A stretch of DNA of 64,000 bases from Bordetella pertussis 18323 (GTDB lineage Bacteria; Pseudomonadota; Gammaproteobacteria; Burkholderiales; Burkholderiaceae_B), in NCBI RefSeq assembly GCF_000306945.1, contig NC_018518.1:2046001-2110000 (forward strand), written 5' to 3'. Position numbers and translations under genes: made by a program. This document shows positions 1 through 10,000 of this stretch, one piece after another. Positions within the stretch are counted from its first letter, which is position 1; every line of letters starts with the position of its first letter. The notes beneath the pieces are model-generated. The model made no database searches and had not been told where the DNA came from. It worked only from the letters and a program-made list of their open reading frames with translations.

Positions 1-3000
1 CCTTCGGCCGACTCCAGCGTATGGCCACGCAGGTCGAGTTCGGGAGCCTTGGGCATCGGCGGCGCAGTGGGAGCCGGCTTGGCCTGGTAGCCCAGGTCGA
101 GGTTCTTCAGCGTATTCACCGACCATTCGGTGTAGGTCTGATACAGCCCCCAAATGTACTCGTAGCGATTCTGGTCCAGCAGATAATCCAGGAGTTCATA
201 CGTGGACTGGAAGTTCCAGGTCGCCGGAGACAAGCCGGCACGATTGTCCAGGGCAGTCAGGCTCACCGGAAGAGGCGTCTTGAAATACTCCATGGCGGAC
301 ACGGTGCGCACCACCGACCGGTTGTCCACGTCGCCGCCGATGTGGCCATGGCCGCCCGCCTGGATCACGCCTTCATTGAGCAGATGGCGATGTTCGTCCT
401 TGCGCGCCCCGGCATTCAGATAGAGATCCTTGCCGACCTCGATGAGCGACTGCTCCGCCGTCAGATCACCGCCATACCACGGCGCGGCGATGGTTCCCGC
501 CTTCTTCCCATTGCCGGCGCGCAACCAGTAGTTGACATAGCCGATACCGCTCCAGCGGCCGTGCTCGCCTCCCCCGACGTCCTGCACGCCTTTGCGTTGC
601 ACCTCGCCGCTCAGTTTCGCGGTGTTCTCGATGCGCGGCGCATCCAGGTGCATGTCCTCGCCCGCGCGAATGCGGCCCAGCTTGTTGAGCAAGGCAACGG
701 CCGCCGTCAGCCGGGCGTTGCCGCCCGCCTCGATCAGCGCGGCCCGTTTATTGGTGATGTTCTGCGCCTTGACGGTCAGCTCCCCGGCGGCCCACAGCAG
801 CGCGTTCGCTTCGTTGGCCACGTTGCCGTGCGCCGAACTCAGCGTCAGGTCCTTGCCGACGACGATGGCCTGCTTGTTGTCGATATTTTCCTGCACCTCG
901 GCGATCAGGCTGCCGGGATTGCCGGTCTCGATTTCGGTGGTCAGCGACTTGGCCTTGACGCGTAACGTCCCCTCCGCCACCGGCAGGATATGATCCTGGT
1001 CCACCACCAGATCGCGCTGCGTGCCTTGCGCAAGCGTCAGCGTCGCGTCATGCTCGGCGTAGAGGGATCCCGTGTTGGTGAAATCCGCCACATCCAGAGC
1101 GATGTCGTTGCGCGCATCCACGCGCCCGGTGTTCTCCAGCTTGGCGCTGTTGATGATATGGATGTCGTGCCCGGCTACGACCTGGCCCGTATTGCGCAGG
1201 TGCGGCGCCTTCAGCGTGGCGTCGTGGCCGGCGGCCATGGTTCCGCTATTGTCGATACGCTGGGCCTGCACCGTGAAATCGTGGCCTGCCTTCAGGCTGC
1301 CCCGGTTGTCCGCCTGCCCGCTCGCCGTGACCGTCAGATCATGCTTGGCGTCGAGAACCCTGCCATTGCTGAACTGTTCCGTCTTGATGACGATGTCCTT
1401 GTTGGACTCCATCTTGCCTTCGTTATCGAATCCTCCGCGCGAGGTAACAGTGATATCCTTGCCGGCCGTGAACGTGCCGGGATTGGAAACGCTGGCGGCA
1501 ACGATCGTGGCGGCCTCCTTGACCTGCATCTTGCCCGCGTTGCGCGCGGCCCCGGAAGTCGTCAGCGTGGCGCTCTTGGCCATGACCTCGGCCCCGGTCT
1601 CGTTGTCGAACGACGCCGCCGTTACGGTCACGCCCTCGCGCACTTTCAGATTGCCGGTATTGGACACCGCGCCGCCGGCGTTGACCTGCAACGGCCCCAT
1701 CAGGCGAATCTTGTTGGAGAAACGGGTGTCGTGCCGCGAGGTCAGGTTCGCGGCGCCTCCGCGCTGGGTGACCTGCGCCGCCAGCGCGATGGCGTCGGCC
1801 GAGACGGTGTAATCGCCCTGTATCGAAACCTCGCCGTGCTCGGCATAGCGCCCGGCCACCGTGACCTGCGCGCCGCCCTTCTTGATATCCAGGCTTCCCG
1901 CGTTGTCCCAGCTTGCCACGTCGACGCTCAGCTTGTTCGCGCTGGTCGTCGCCTTTGCGCCGGCGGTGACGGTCGGAGACCCGCCGCCCTTGCCGGCGAT
2001 CTGCATCTCGCCTTTGGTGGCCATGACGCCGTCGTGCACGATGGCCTCGGCAGCCTTGACCACCAGGGCGCCGGCCGTGCCCGCCGGAGCCTGGCTCTGG
2101 AAGGTGCCCCTGTTCTCGATGCGCTGCGCCTCGATGCGCTGGGTGCCGTCCGAGCCGACCAGGAACTCGTTCGTCAAGGCGCCGCCCACCTCGAGCACGC
2201 CCTGCTTGCCGGCCGAGATGTAGCCCTTGTTGACCAGGTTGCCAGTCGTGCGCACGGTGACGCTGGCGCCATTCTCCTTGTTGCGGCCGTTGCCGATACC
2301 GCCGGCATGGCTGACCAGCTCGCCGGCCTCGACCACGATCGGACCGCCATCGGCCACGAGCGCGGCGTCGGACACAACCGATTCGTCCTTACGCGCTTCG
2401 CCCGTGACCGCGTCGGTGATCTGCGGACGTCCGTCCACGACGTCGATCTGGCGCCCGGACATGGTTTCGTTGTTGTCGTTGACGGCCCGCAACGTACCAT
2501 TGAGAAACAGCTTCTTCGCGACCTTCACCGACACCGCCGGCTTGCCCTTGTCCCCTTTGGCAGCCAGCACGCTCTGGCTGATCTTGCTCTCGATGGTGGA
2601 ATGCTCGAGCACGGCCGAATCGGCCGATATGGTGACCGTCCCGTTCTCGGTCAAGGCATCGTTGCGCAACAGCAAGGTGCCGCCCTTCGCATCCATGATG
2701 ATGTCGCCCTGGGCCAGCACGCCCTGATGCGGATCGCCGCGCCCGACCGTGACATTGCCCTGGGCGCGGACCACCACGCTGCCGGGCGTGAAGAAATCCT
2801 GCCGCAGCGCGCGGCGCGCCCGCCGTGGCGAGGCGGTCTCGACAGCGCCTGCCTTCAGCGCGCCGATGCCGACCGAACCGGTGCTGTCGATGCGTGCCCG
2901 GCTAGCGCTGGCTCTGTCTACGGTGACGCCCTGGCCCGAGAGCTCCAGCGCCCCTGCGACTTCCGCCGCCGCCAGGCTGAGGGCCCCGCCGGCGGCGGCC

Positions 3001-6000
3001 TGAAGGCCGCCATCGCTCTTAACCGACCCGAGCTCCAGCTTCTGCTGCGCGCGCGCCTGCAGATCGCCGGTCGTGTCGACGATACCCAGCGTCATGGAGC
3101 GCCCCGCTTGCAGATCGGCGCCTGCATCGCTCACCAGCTTCGCAACGCGCACGTCTCCCGTGCCATTGACGTCCACCGCCCCTACGGCGGCCAACGTGCC
3201 CAGGTCCAGGTGCTCGCCGCCCTGCACATGCAGCGTGCCGCTAGCCTTGGCCGATTGCAGCGCCACGCCGGCGCCTCCGTCCAGGGCCAGCGCGCCGCGC
3301 GCCTGCACGGCGCCCAGATCGAGCTGGCGGCCGCTCGACACATGCAGACCGCCCCCGCTGGTGGCGGCCGTTACGCGCACCGCATCCTTGCCGCTGACCC
3401 GAACGTCGCGATTGGCGTGCAGCGAGTTCGCCGCCACCGTGGATCCGCCGCGCACGTCGATCGAACCGGCGGCCTCCACCGCGCCCAGCGTGGCGCCGCC
3501 TTCCGCCCCCAGCGAAATGTCGGCAAGACTGCGGGCGTGATCGACCCTGACCGCATCGCGCCCGGACACGCTGATCGCGCCGTCGGAACCGAGGGAGTCC
3601 GCTCCGACCGCGCCCCAGCCTTCGAGCCCGATACCGCTCTTGGCGGAAACCTTGCCTACATCCAGCGCGCCGTGCGCCGAAATGGCGACCCTGGACGCGC
3701 TGTTGACGCTCTGAACCGACACGCGTTCGCCGCCCGTCACGGAGATGTTGTCCAGCGACTTCAACTCGGCCACGGTCGCCGCGCGCGCGGCCGATACCGT
3801 CAGCTCGCCCTTGGCCGCGAGACTGCCCAACGCAGCCTGCCCGTCGCTGGAAACCCGCAATTGCCCGCCCGCGTGCGCGCCATCCAGTCGCACGGCATCG
3901 CGGCCGTTCACGGTCATGGCACCGGCCGATTTCAGGAACCCGGCCTGCAACGCGTCGCCCGCCTGCAGCGCAAGGTCGGCGGCAGCCGCGACGTCTCGCA
4001 CCGTCATGGCGCCCGCGCTGGTGGCGCGGACCTGCCCATCCGACTGGACATCGCCCAGGTTGACGGCGCCGCCGCCGCTGACGGTGACGGCGCCACGGCT
4101 GCGCATATCCTTGGCCGACACGCTGCCGCCTGCCTGGACGCCGATCGCACCGAGGGCCGTCATGCTATCGATCGACAAGGCGCCGTGCGCGGAGACCTTC
4201 ACATCGCTATCGCTGCGCGCACGGCCGATATTGACGCGCCCCTCGCCGGAGATATCCGCGCCGCGCGCTGCGCTCAGGTCGTGCAGATCCACCTGGCCGC
4301 GCCCGCGCACGCGCAATTCCGCGTCGCTGTTCGCGTTGGCCACGCTGACCGCCTCTCCACCCTGTACGCCGATGGCGCCCTTGGACTGCAGGTTGCGGGC
4401 CGCCAGCGCTCCTGCGGCAACCACGGTCATGCCGCGTGCGCTCGAAGCGTCATCCAGCGCGACCTCCCGCTGCCCACGCACCTCAAGTTGGGCACTGGAG
4501 ACCAATTGCTTCGCCCGCAGGTTTCCGCCAGCGCTTACCGACAGCGCACCGTCGCTCGCAACCGAACCCAGCGTGACGGCCTGCTTGCCGTCCACGTCCA
4601 GTCGCCCCGTCGCCGACAGCTTGCCCGCCTTGAGGGCGCCGCCGGCACGCACCGACAGCGCATTGCTGCTGGCCGACCCCAGCGCGACGGCCTGCTTGCC
4701 ATCCACGTCGACCCGTCGCGTCGCCGACAGCTTGTCCGCCTTGAGGGCGCCGCCCGCGTTCACGGACAGCGCCTGACGGCTGCTCGCCGCGCCAAGCTGG
4801 ACGGCCTGGCGGCCCGACACCAGCAACGTCCCCCCGGCATTCAACAGCGTGGCCTGTACCTTGCCGCCGCCTTGCACCGCGAGGTTTCCAACGCTGCTGG
4901 CCGACGCGATCTTCACCGCCCCGCCGCCCGCGACGTTCACCGCCCCCCCCCCGGAGGCCAGTTTGCCGGCCGACACGACCCCCGCGCCCTTGAGGCTGAG
5001 CGGGCCGCGCTGGACCGTGGCGTCGCCCAGCGCGATTTCGCCCTGCGACGACACGGTGATGGCCGATGGCGAGGACAGGCTGCCGAGCTGGCGCACGCCC
5101 AGGCCTGAATCGCTGGACACCAGCGTGATGTGCTTGCCGTACATGGCGCCCGCCGCCGTGCCGTCAATCGCGTAGGCGCCCGCGGCGGCGCCGCGCGCGC
5201 CTGCGGCGATCGGCGTGGCGCGGCGGGTTGCGTGGTCGTACCGGTTGGCGCCGGCGATCACCGCGATGTCGGCCAGGGGCTTGCCCTGCTTGCTCGACAC
5301 GGCACCCTGCAGCTTGACCAGGCGCGCCACCACGTCGAAATAGCCCAGGCCGGTGGCATTGACGCCGCCTCGTTCGATCGTGACGGTGCCCTGTTGGACA
5401 TCAAGGCCGATGCGGCCGCCGTTGACGCTGGGACGCCCCGTCGTGAGCGTCAGGTTGCTGGCGTTGAGCGTGCTCAGGCCGTTGACGCTGATGCCGTTGG
5501 GGTTGGCGATGATGAGGTCGGCGCCCTTGCCATAGACTTCGAGCGTACCGGCCAGGCGGCTGGGCGAAGTGTCCGTGACTTCGGCAAGAATGGCCGAGGC
5601 CTGGCGAGTCAGGTTGGGGTTCTTGGTCAGCGCCCCGCCGATCCTGGACACGCCGTCGGTCAGGCCGTTGTTGAAGACCACGCCAGGGTTGGCGACGTTG
5701 AACTGCTGGAACTTGTTGTGCGAGACGCCGCCGGAATTTGGGTCGGCGATATTGACAACGGGAACCTTGTTCCCGCCCTGCAGCACCTGTGTCTGCCCCT
5801 GAGGAACCAAGCCCTGGGCGTGCGTTACTAACGGAAGACCCGTACACGCCAACATCAGGGCCCAGGCCAGCGCATTGGGCGCTACGGACAGGCTCGTGGC
5901 GCGGGCCCCACTTCGCGCTTGACCACGCGTGCGCCCACAGAAGGTGTTTCCGACGGTGCAATGCTCGCTCACGGGAACAAGCATGCCGCGAACATGGCTG

Positions 6001-6029
6001 AAGACCAGCCTGTACAGGTTCGTGTTCAT
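1..6029 (-). CDS. fhaB: filamentous hemagglutinin FhaB precursor (5' part, runs off window)
   Basis: Large two-partner-secretion adhesin, exported by Sec and then by the outer-membrane transporter FhaC (not in window). The ATG at 6029 gives the known N-terminus MNTNLYRLVF with the very long signal peptide of TpsA proteins. A TPS domain follows, with NPNL and NPNGI motifs. After it come hundreds of residues of beta-helix repeats rich in GAL/AGG/SxG units. A basic PRRARRALRQ stretch precedes an RGD triplet whose Arg codon (2741-2739) is residue 1097, the known FHA cell-binding site, so the frame is intact to there. About 2,009 codons are present of roughly 3,590; the rest, including the C-terminal prodomain, lies left of position 1. 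It is transcribed away from bvgA and is a classic BvgA-activated gene. The identification is near certain. Confidence 0.98.
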   Translation of the reverse strand, partial: MNTNLYRLVFSHVRGMLVPVSEHCTVGNTFCGRTRGQARSGARATSLSVAPNALAWALMLACTGLPLVTHAQGLVPQGQTQVLQGGNKVPVVNIADPNSGGVSHNKFQQFNVANPGVVFNNGLTDGVSRIGGALTKNPNLTRQASAILAEVTDTSPSRLAGTLEVYGKGADLIIANPNGISVNGLSTLNASNLTLTTGRPSVNGGRIGLDVQQGTVTIERGGVNATGLGYFDVVARLVKLQGAVSSKQGKPLADIAVIAGANRYDHATRRATPIAAGARGAAAGAYAIDGTAAGAMYGKHITLVSSDSGLGVRQLGSLSSPSAITVSSQGEIALGDATVQRGPLSLKGAGVVSAGKLASGGGAVNVAGGGAVKIASASSVGNLAVQGGGKVQATLLNAGGTLLVSGRQAVQLGAASSRQALSVNAGGALKADKLSATRRVDVDGKQAVALGSASSNALSVRAGGALKAGKLSATGRLDVDGKQAVTLGSVASDGALSVSAGGNLRAKQLVSSAQLEVRGQREVALDDASSARGMTVVAAGALAARNLQSKGAIGVQGGEAVSVANANSDAELRVRGRGQVDLHDLSAARGADISGEGRVNIGRARSDSDVKVSAHGALSIDSMTALGAIGVQAGGSVSAKDMRSRGAVTVSGGGAVNLGDVQSDGQVRATSAGAMTVRDVAAAADLALQAGDALQAGFLKSAGAMTVNGRDAVRLDGAHAGGQLRVSSDGQAALGSLAAKGELTVSAARAATVAELKSLDNISVTGGERVSVQSVNSASRVAISAHGALDVGKVSAKSGIGLEGWGAVGADSLGSDGAISVSGRDAVRVDHARSLADISLGAEGGATLGAVEAAGSIDVRGGSTVAANSLHANRDVRVSGKDAVRVTAATSGGGLHVSSGRQLDLGAVQARGALALDGGAGVALQSAKASGTLHVQGGEHLDLGTLAAVGAVDVNGTGDVRVAKLVSDAGADLQAGRSMTLGIVDTTGDLQARAQQKLELGSVKSDGGLQAAAGGALSLAAAEVAGALELSGQGVTVDRASASRARIDSTGSVGIGALKAGAVETASPRRARRALRQDFFTPGSVVVRAQGNVTVGRGDPHQGVLAQGDIIMDAKGGTLLLRNDALTENGTVTISADSAVLEHSTIESKISQSVLAAKGDKGKPAVSVKVAKKLFLNGTLRAVNDNNETMSGRQIDVVDGRPQITDAVTGEARKDESVVSDAALVADGGPIVVEAGELVSHAGGIGNGRNKENGASVTVRTTGNLVNKGYISAGKQGVLEVGGALTNEFLVGSDGTQRIEAQRIENRGTFQSQAPAGTAGALVVKAAEAIVHDGVMATKGEMQIAGKGGGSPTVTAGAKATTSANKLSVDVASWDNAGSLDIKKGGAQVTVAGRYAEHGEVSIQGDYTVSADAIALAAQVTQRGGAANLTSRHDTRFSNKIRLMGPLQVNAGGAVSNTGNLKVREGVTVTAASFDNETGAEVMAKSATLTTSGAARNAGKMQVKEAATIVAASVSNPGTFTAGKDITVTSRGGFDNEGKMESNKDIVIKTEQFSNGRVLDAKHDLTVTASGQADNRGSLKAGHDFTVQAQRIDNSGTMAAGHDATLKAPHLRNTGQVVAGHDIHIINSAKLENTGRVDARNDIALDVADFTNTGSLYAEHDATLTLAQGTQRDLVVDQDHILPVAEGTLRVKAKSLTTEIETGNPGSLIAEVQENIDNKQAIVVGKDLTLSSAHGNVANEANALLWAAGELTVKAQNITNKRAALIEAGGNARLTAAVALLNKLGRIRAGEDMHLDAPRIENTAKLSGEVQRKGVQDVGGGEHGRWSGIGYVNYWLRAGNGKKAGTIAAPWYGGDLTAEQSLIEVGKDLYLNAGARKDEHRHLLNEGVIQAGGHGHIGGDVDNRSVVRTVSAMEYFKTPLPVSLTALDNRAGLSPATWNFQSTYELLDYLLDQNRYEYIWGLYQTYTEWSVNTLKNLDLGYQAKPAPTAPPMPKAPELDLRGHTLESAE
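4575..4796 (-). repeat. 111-bp tandem duplication inside the fhaB repeat domain
   Basis: Two adjacent 111-bp units (4575-4685 and 4686-4796) are nearly identical. Each encodes 37 residues around the phrase VDGKQAV plus GGALKA(D/G)KLSAT. The unit length is a multiple of three, so gain or loss by recombination would keep the frame. It lies within the R1-type repeat region of FHA. Confidence 0.75.
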
Positions 6030-6094
6030 ATTCCGACCAGCGAAGTGAAGTAATCGGCAGAATCCGTTATCGGCCTGCTCGTTTTAGGTTTTGA

Positions 6095-6194
6095 AATCCA
6101 GTGCCATAGTCTGGATAAACCTCAGCACTTCGTCAGTCAGTAATGATCCCGTCCATCAATGGATATTTATACAAGACTTGTAGGAAATTTCTTA
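6095..6194 (-). promoter_or_regulatory. fhaB promoter with high-affinity BvgA inverted heptad site
   Basis: On the minus strand 6194-6181 reads TAAGAAATTTCCTA, two heptads in inverted orientation matching the BvgA consensus TTTCCTA. Its centre (6187.5) is about 90 bp upstream of the start expected from a TATGGC -10-like hexamer at 6108-6103. This agrees with my memory of the fhaB promoter: a primary BvgA dimer near -88, with further dimers lining the DNA down to -35. The untranslated leader would be about 70 nt. No TTGACA-type -35 is seen, as expected of an activator-dependent promoter. Confidence 0.8.
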
Positions 6195-6285
6195 GTCAAA
6201 CCATCAAACCCTGTCCGGCACGTATAGGCGTGCGCCGACAACCCGCTCCCCGGCCCGCCGCGGGTGCCAGCGCGGGAATTCAGAC

Positions 6286-6366
6286 TTTTCCTATTTTGGT
6301 ATAGGATACTGTTTAGCAGCACTCATGCCCGTATCGTTGCTTGCTGACGTATAGGAGAATGTGAAA
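6286..6366 (+). promoter_or_regulatory. bvgA autoregulated promoter region (P1-type) with BvgA heptads
   Basis: TTTTCCTAT at 6286-6294 faces TATAGGA at 6300-6306, an inverted repeat of BvgA-type heptads. A -10-like element TATAGGAGAAT (6350-6360) follows, which would start transcription near 6366, about 90 nt before the bvgA ATG. This fits the known positively autoregulated bvgA P1 promoter. The whole 6030-6455 interval is regulatory DNA shared with the divergent fhaB promoter and contains no gene. The exact start site is inferred. Confidence 0.7.
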
Positions 6367-6455
6367 TTTCGCAGCCATTCCTTTGACGCATCAATGACAT
6401 TACGCGTTGCAGGATTTTTTTCTCGCCACGAAACTCAAAGCATATTCTTCTTATC

Positions 6456-7085
6456 ATGTACAACAAAGTCCTCATCATTGACGATCACCCTGTACTGAGA
6501 TTCGCCGTCCGGGTCCTGATGGAAAAGGAAGGATTCGAAGTCATCGGCGAAACCGATAACGGCATTGACGGGCTCAAGATCGCCCGCGAGAAAATTCCCA
6601 ACCTCGTCGTACTCGACATCGGCATTCCCAAGCTGGACGGGCTGGAAGTCATCGCCCGGCTGCAATCGCTGGGGTTGCCGCTGCGCGTGCTGGTGCTGAC
6701 CGGCCAGCCGCCTTCGCTGTTCGCCCGCCGCTGCCTGAACTCCGGCGCCGCAGGCTTCGTGTGCAAACACGAGAACCTGCACGAGGTCATCAATGCCGCC
6801 AAGGCGGTGATGGCCGGCTACACCTACTTCCCCAGCACCACGCTCAGCGAGATGCGCATGGGCGACAACGCCAAGAGCGACAGTACGCTCATCAGCGTGT
6901 TGTCCAACCGCGAACTGACCGTCCTGCAACTGCTGGCGCAAGGCATGTCCAACAAGGACATCGCTGACAGCATGTTCCTCAGCAACAAGACCGTCAGCAC
7001 CTACAAGACGCGCCTGCTGCAGAAGCTGAACGCCACGTCGCTGGTGGAACTGATAGACCTCGCCAAACGCAACAATCTCGCCTAG
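6456..7085 (+). CDS. bvgA: BvgA, virulence response regulator
   Basis: DNA-binding response regulator of the Bordetella master virulence switch. The 209-aa product has an N-terminal receiver domain with acidic pocket IIDD (residues 7-10), phospho-acceptor Asp54 in VVLDIGIP, and conserved Thr/Lys further on (VLTGQ; CKHENL). A LuxR/NarL-type helix-turn-helix follows (about 145-205; LSNRELTVLQLLAQGMSNKDIA). Phosphorylated by BvgS, it activates fhaB, other toxin and adhesin genes, its own promoter and bvgR. It is divergent from fhaB across a 426-bp control region and sits 8 bp before bvgS, so the two are co-transcribed. Length and sequence match the family exactly. Confidence 0.99.
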   Translation: MYNKVLIIDDHPVLRFAVRVLMEKEGFEVIGETDNGIDGLKIAREKIPNLVVLDIGIPKLDGLEVIARLQSLGLPLRVLVLTGQPPSLFARRCLNSGAAGFVCKHENLHEVINAAKAVMAGYTYFPSTTLSEMRMGDNAKSDSTLISVLSNRELTVLQLLAQGMSNKDIADSMFLSNKTVSTYKTRLLQKLNATSLVELIDLAKRNNLA

Positions 7086-7093
7086 CGCCGCGC

Positions 7094-10000
7094 ATGCCCG
7101 CCCCGCACCGCCTGTACCCCCGCAGTCTGATCTGCCTGGCTCAGGCGCTATTGGCATGGGCTTTGCTGGCATGGGCGCCCGCGCAGGCAAGCCAGGAGCT
7201 GACCCTGGTCGGCAAGGCTGCCGTTCCCGACGTCGAGGTCGCGCTCGACGGCGACGACTGGCGTTGGCTGGCCCGCAAGCGGGTACTGACGCTGGGTGTG
7301 TACGCACCGGACATTCCTCCGTTCGACGTCACCTATGGCGAACGCTACGAAGGCCTGACGGCCGACTACATGGCGATCATCGCGCACAACCTGGGGATGC
7401 AGGCGAAAGTGCTGCGATACCCCACGCGCGAACAAGCCCTCAGCGCGCTGGAAAGCGGGCAGACCGACCTCATCGGCACCGTCAATGGCACGGACGGCCG
7501 GCAACAGAGCCTGCGTCTGAGCGTTCCCTACGCCGCCGACCACCCGGTGATCGTCATGCCCATCGGCGCACGCCACGTTCCAGCCTCGAACCTGGCCGGC
7601 CAGCGGCTGGCGGTCGACATCAACTACCTGCCCAAGGAAACGCTCGCACGGGCCTACCCGCAGGCTACGCTGCATTACTTCCCCTCATCCGAGCAGGCGC
7701 TGGCCGCGGTGGCCTATGGGCAGGCCGACGTATTCATCGGCGATGCCCTGACCACCTCGCACCTCGTATCGCAAAGCTATTTCAATGACGTTCGCGTAGT
7801 CGCCCCGGCCCATATCGCGACGGGCGGAGAATCCTTCGGCGTGCGCGCCGACAACACCCGCCTGCTGCGGGTGGTCAACGCCGTACTCGAAGCCATTCCG
7901 CCTTCCGAACACCGCAGCCTGATCTACCGCTGGGGACTGGGCAGCAGCATTTCGCTCGATTTCGCGCACCCCGCGTATTCCGCGCGCGAGCAGCAATGGA
8001 TGGCAGACCACCCCGTCGTCAAGGTGGCGGTCCTGAATCTGTTCGCGCCCTTCACCCTGTTCCGCACCGACGAACAGTTCGGCGGGATCAGCGCCGCCGT
8101 GCTGCAGCTGCTGCAATTGCGCACCGGCCTGGACTTCGAGATCATCGGCGTCGACACGGTCGAGGAACTGATAGCCAAGCTGCGTTCGGGCGAAGCCGAC
8201 ATGGCCGGCGCCCTGTTCGTCAACAGCGCGCGGGAGTCCTTCCTCAGTTTCAGCCGGCCGTATGTGCGCAATGGCATGGTGATCGTCACGCGCCAGGACC
8301 CCGACGCGCCCGTCGACGCCGATCATCTGGACGGCCGCACGGTCGCGTTGGTGCGCAACAGCGCCGCCATTCCCCTGCTGCAGCGGCGCTATCCCCAGGC
8401 GAAGGTGGTGACCGCCGACAACCCGAGCGAGGCGATGCTGATGGTGGCCAATGGACAGGCCGACGCCGTCGTGCAGACGCAGATCAGCGCCAGCTATTAC
8501 GTCAACCGCTACTTCGCCGGCAAGCTGCGCATCGCCTCGGCGCTGGACCTGCCCCCGGCCGAGATCGCGCTGGCGACGACGCGCGGCCAGACCGAACTGA
8601 TGTCCATCCTGAACAAGGCGCTCTACAGCATTTCGAACGACGAGCTCGCCTCCATCATCAGCCGCTGGCGCGGCAGCGACGGCGATCCGCGCACCTGGTA
8701 CGCCTACCGCAACGAGATCTACCTGCTGATCGGGCTGGGCCTGTTGTCGGCCCTGCTGTTCCTGAGCTGGATCGTCTACCTGCGGCGCCAGATCCGCCAG
8801 CGCAAGCGGGCCGAGCGGGCGCTGAACGACCAGCTGGAATTCATGCGCGTGCTCATCGACGGCACGCCTAACCCCATCTATGTGCGCGATAAGGAAGGCC
8901 GCATGCTGTTGTGCAATGACGCCTACCTCGACACCTTTGGCGTGACTGCCGATGCGGTACTGGGCAAGACCATTCCGGAAGCCAACGTGGTGGGCGACCC
9001 GGCGCTGGCCCGCGAAATGCACGAGTTCCTGCTCACGCGCGTGGCCGCCGAGCGCGAGCCGCGCTTCGAGGACCGCGATGTCACGCTGCACGGCCGCACC
9101 CGCCATGTCTACCAGTGGACGATTCCGTACGGCGACTCGCTGGGCGAACTCAAGGGCATCATCGGCGGCTGGATCGACATCACCGAACGCGCCGAGCTGC
9201 TGCGCGAGCTGCACGACGCCAAGGAAAGCGCCGACGCCGCCAACCGGGCCAAGACCACGTTCCTGGCAACGATGAGCCACGAGATCCGCACGCCGATGAA
9301 CGCGATCATCGGCATGCTGGAGCTGGCGCTGCTCCGTCCGACCGACCAGGAGCCGGATCGCCAGTCCATCCAGGTCGCGTACGACTCGGCCCGCAGCCTG
9401 CTGGAGCTGATAGGCGACATCCTGGACATTGCGAAGATCGAGGCGGGAAAATTCGACCTGGCGCCGGTGCGCACGGCGCTGCGCGTCCTGCCCGAAGGGG
9501 CGATCCGCGTCTTCGACGGATTGGCGCGCCAAAAAGGCATAGAGCTGGTATTGAAGACCGACATCGTGGGCGTCGACGATGTATTGATAGACCCCTTGCG
9601 CATGAAGCAAGTGCTCTCGAACCTGGTGGGCAACGCCATCAAGTTCACCACCGAAGGCCAGGTTGTCCTTGCCGTGACCGCACGCCCCGACGGCGACGCC
9701 GCGCACGTGCAGTTCAGCGTGAGCGACACCGGCTGCGGCATCAGCGAGGCCGACCAACGGCAGCTGTTCAAACCGTTCTCGCAAGTGGGTGGCAGCGCCG
9801 AGGCCGGGCCGGCGCCGGGCACCGGCCTGGGCCTGTCCATCAGCCGGCGCCTCGTCGAATTGATGGGGGGAACGCTGGTCATGCGCAGCGCGCCAGGGGT
9901 GGGCACAACGGTTTCGGTGGACCTGAGGCTGACCATGGTCGAAAAATCCGTGCAGGCCGCGCCGCCCGCTGCGGCCACTGCGGCCACGCCGTCCAAGCCG

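Noticed and set aside
990..5108. A 1,372-residue open frame on the plus strand
   Set aside because: It is the antisense shadow of fhaB. The minus-strand frame has the signal peptide, TPS motifs and RGD at residue 1097; the plus-strand product has no domain and shows composition typical of high-GC antisense frames.
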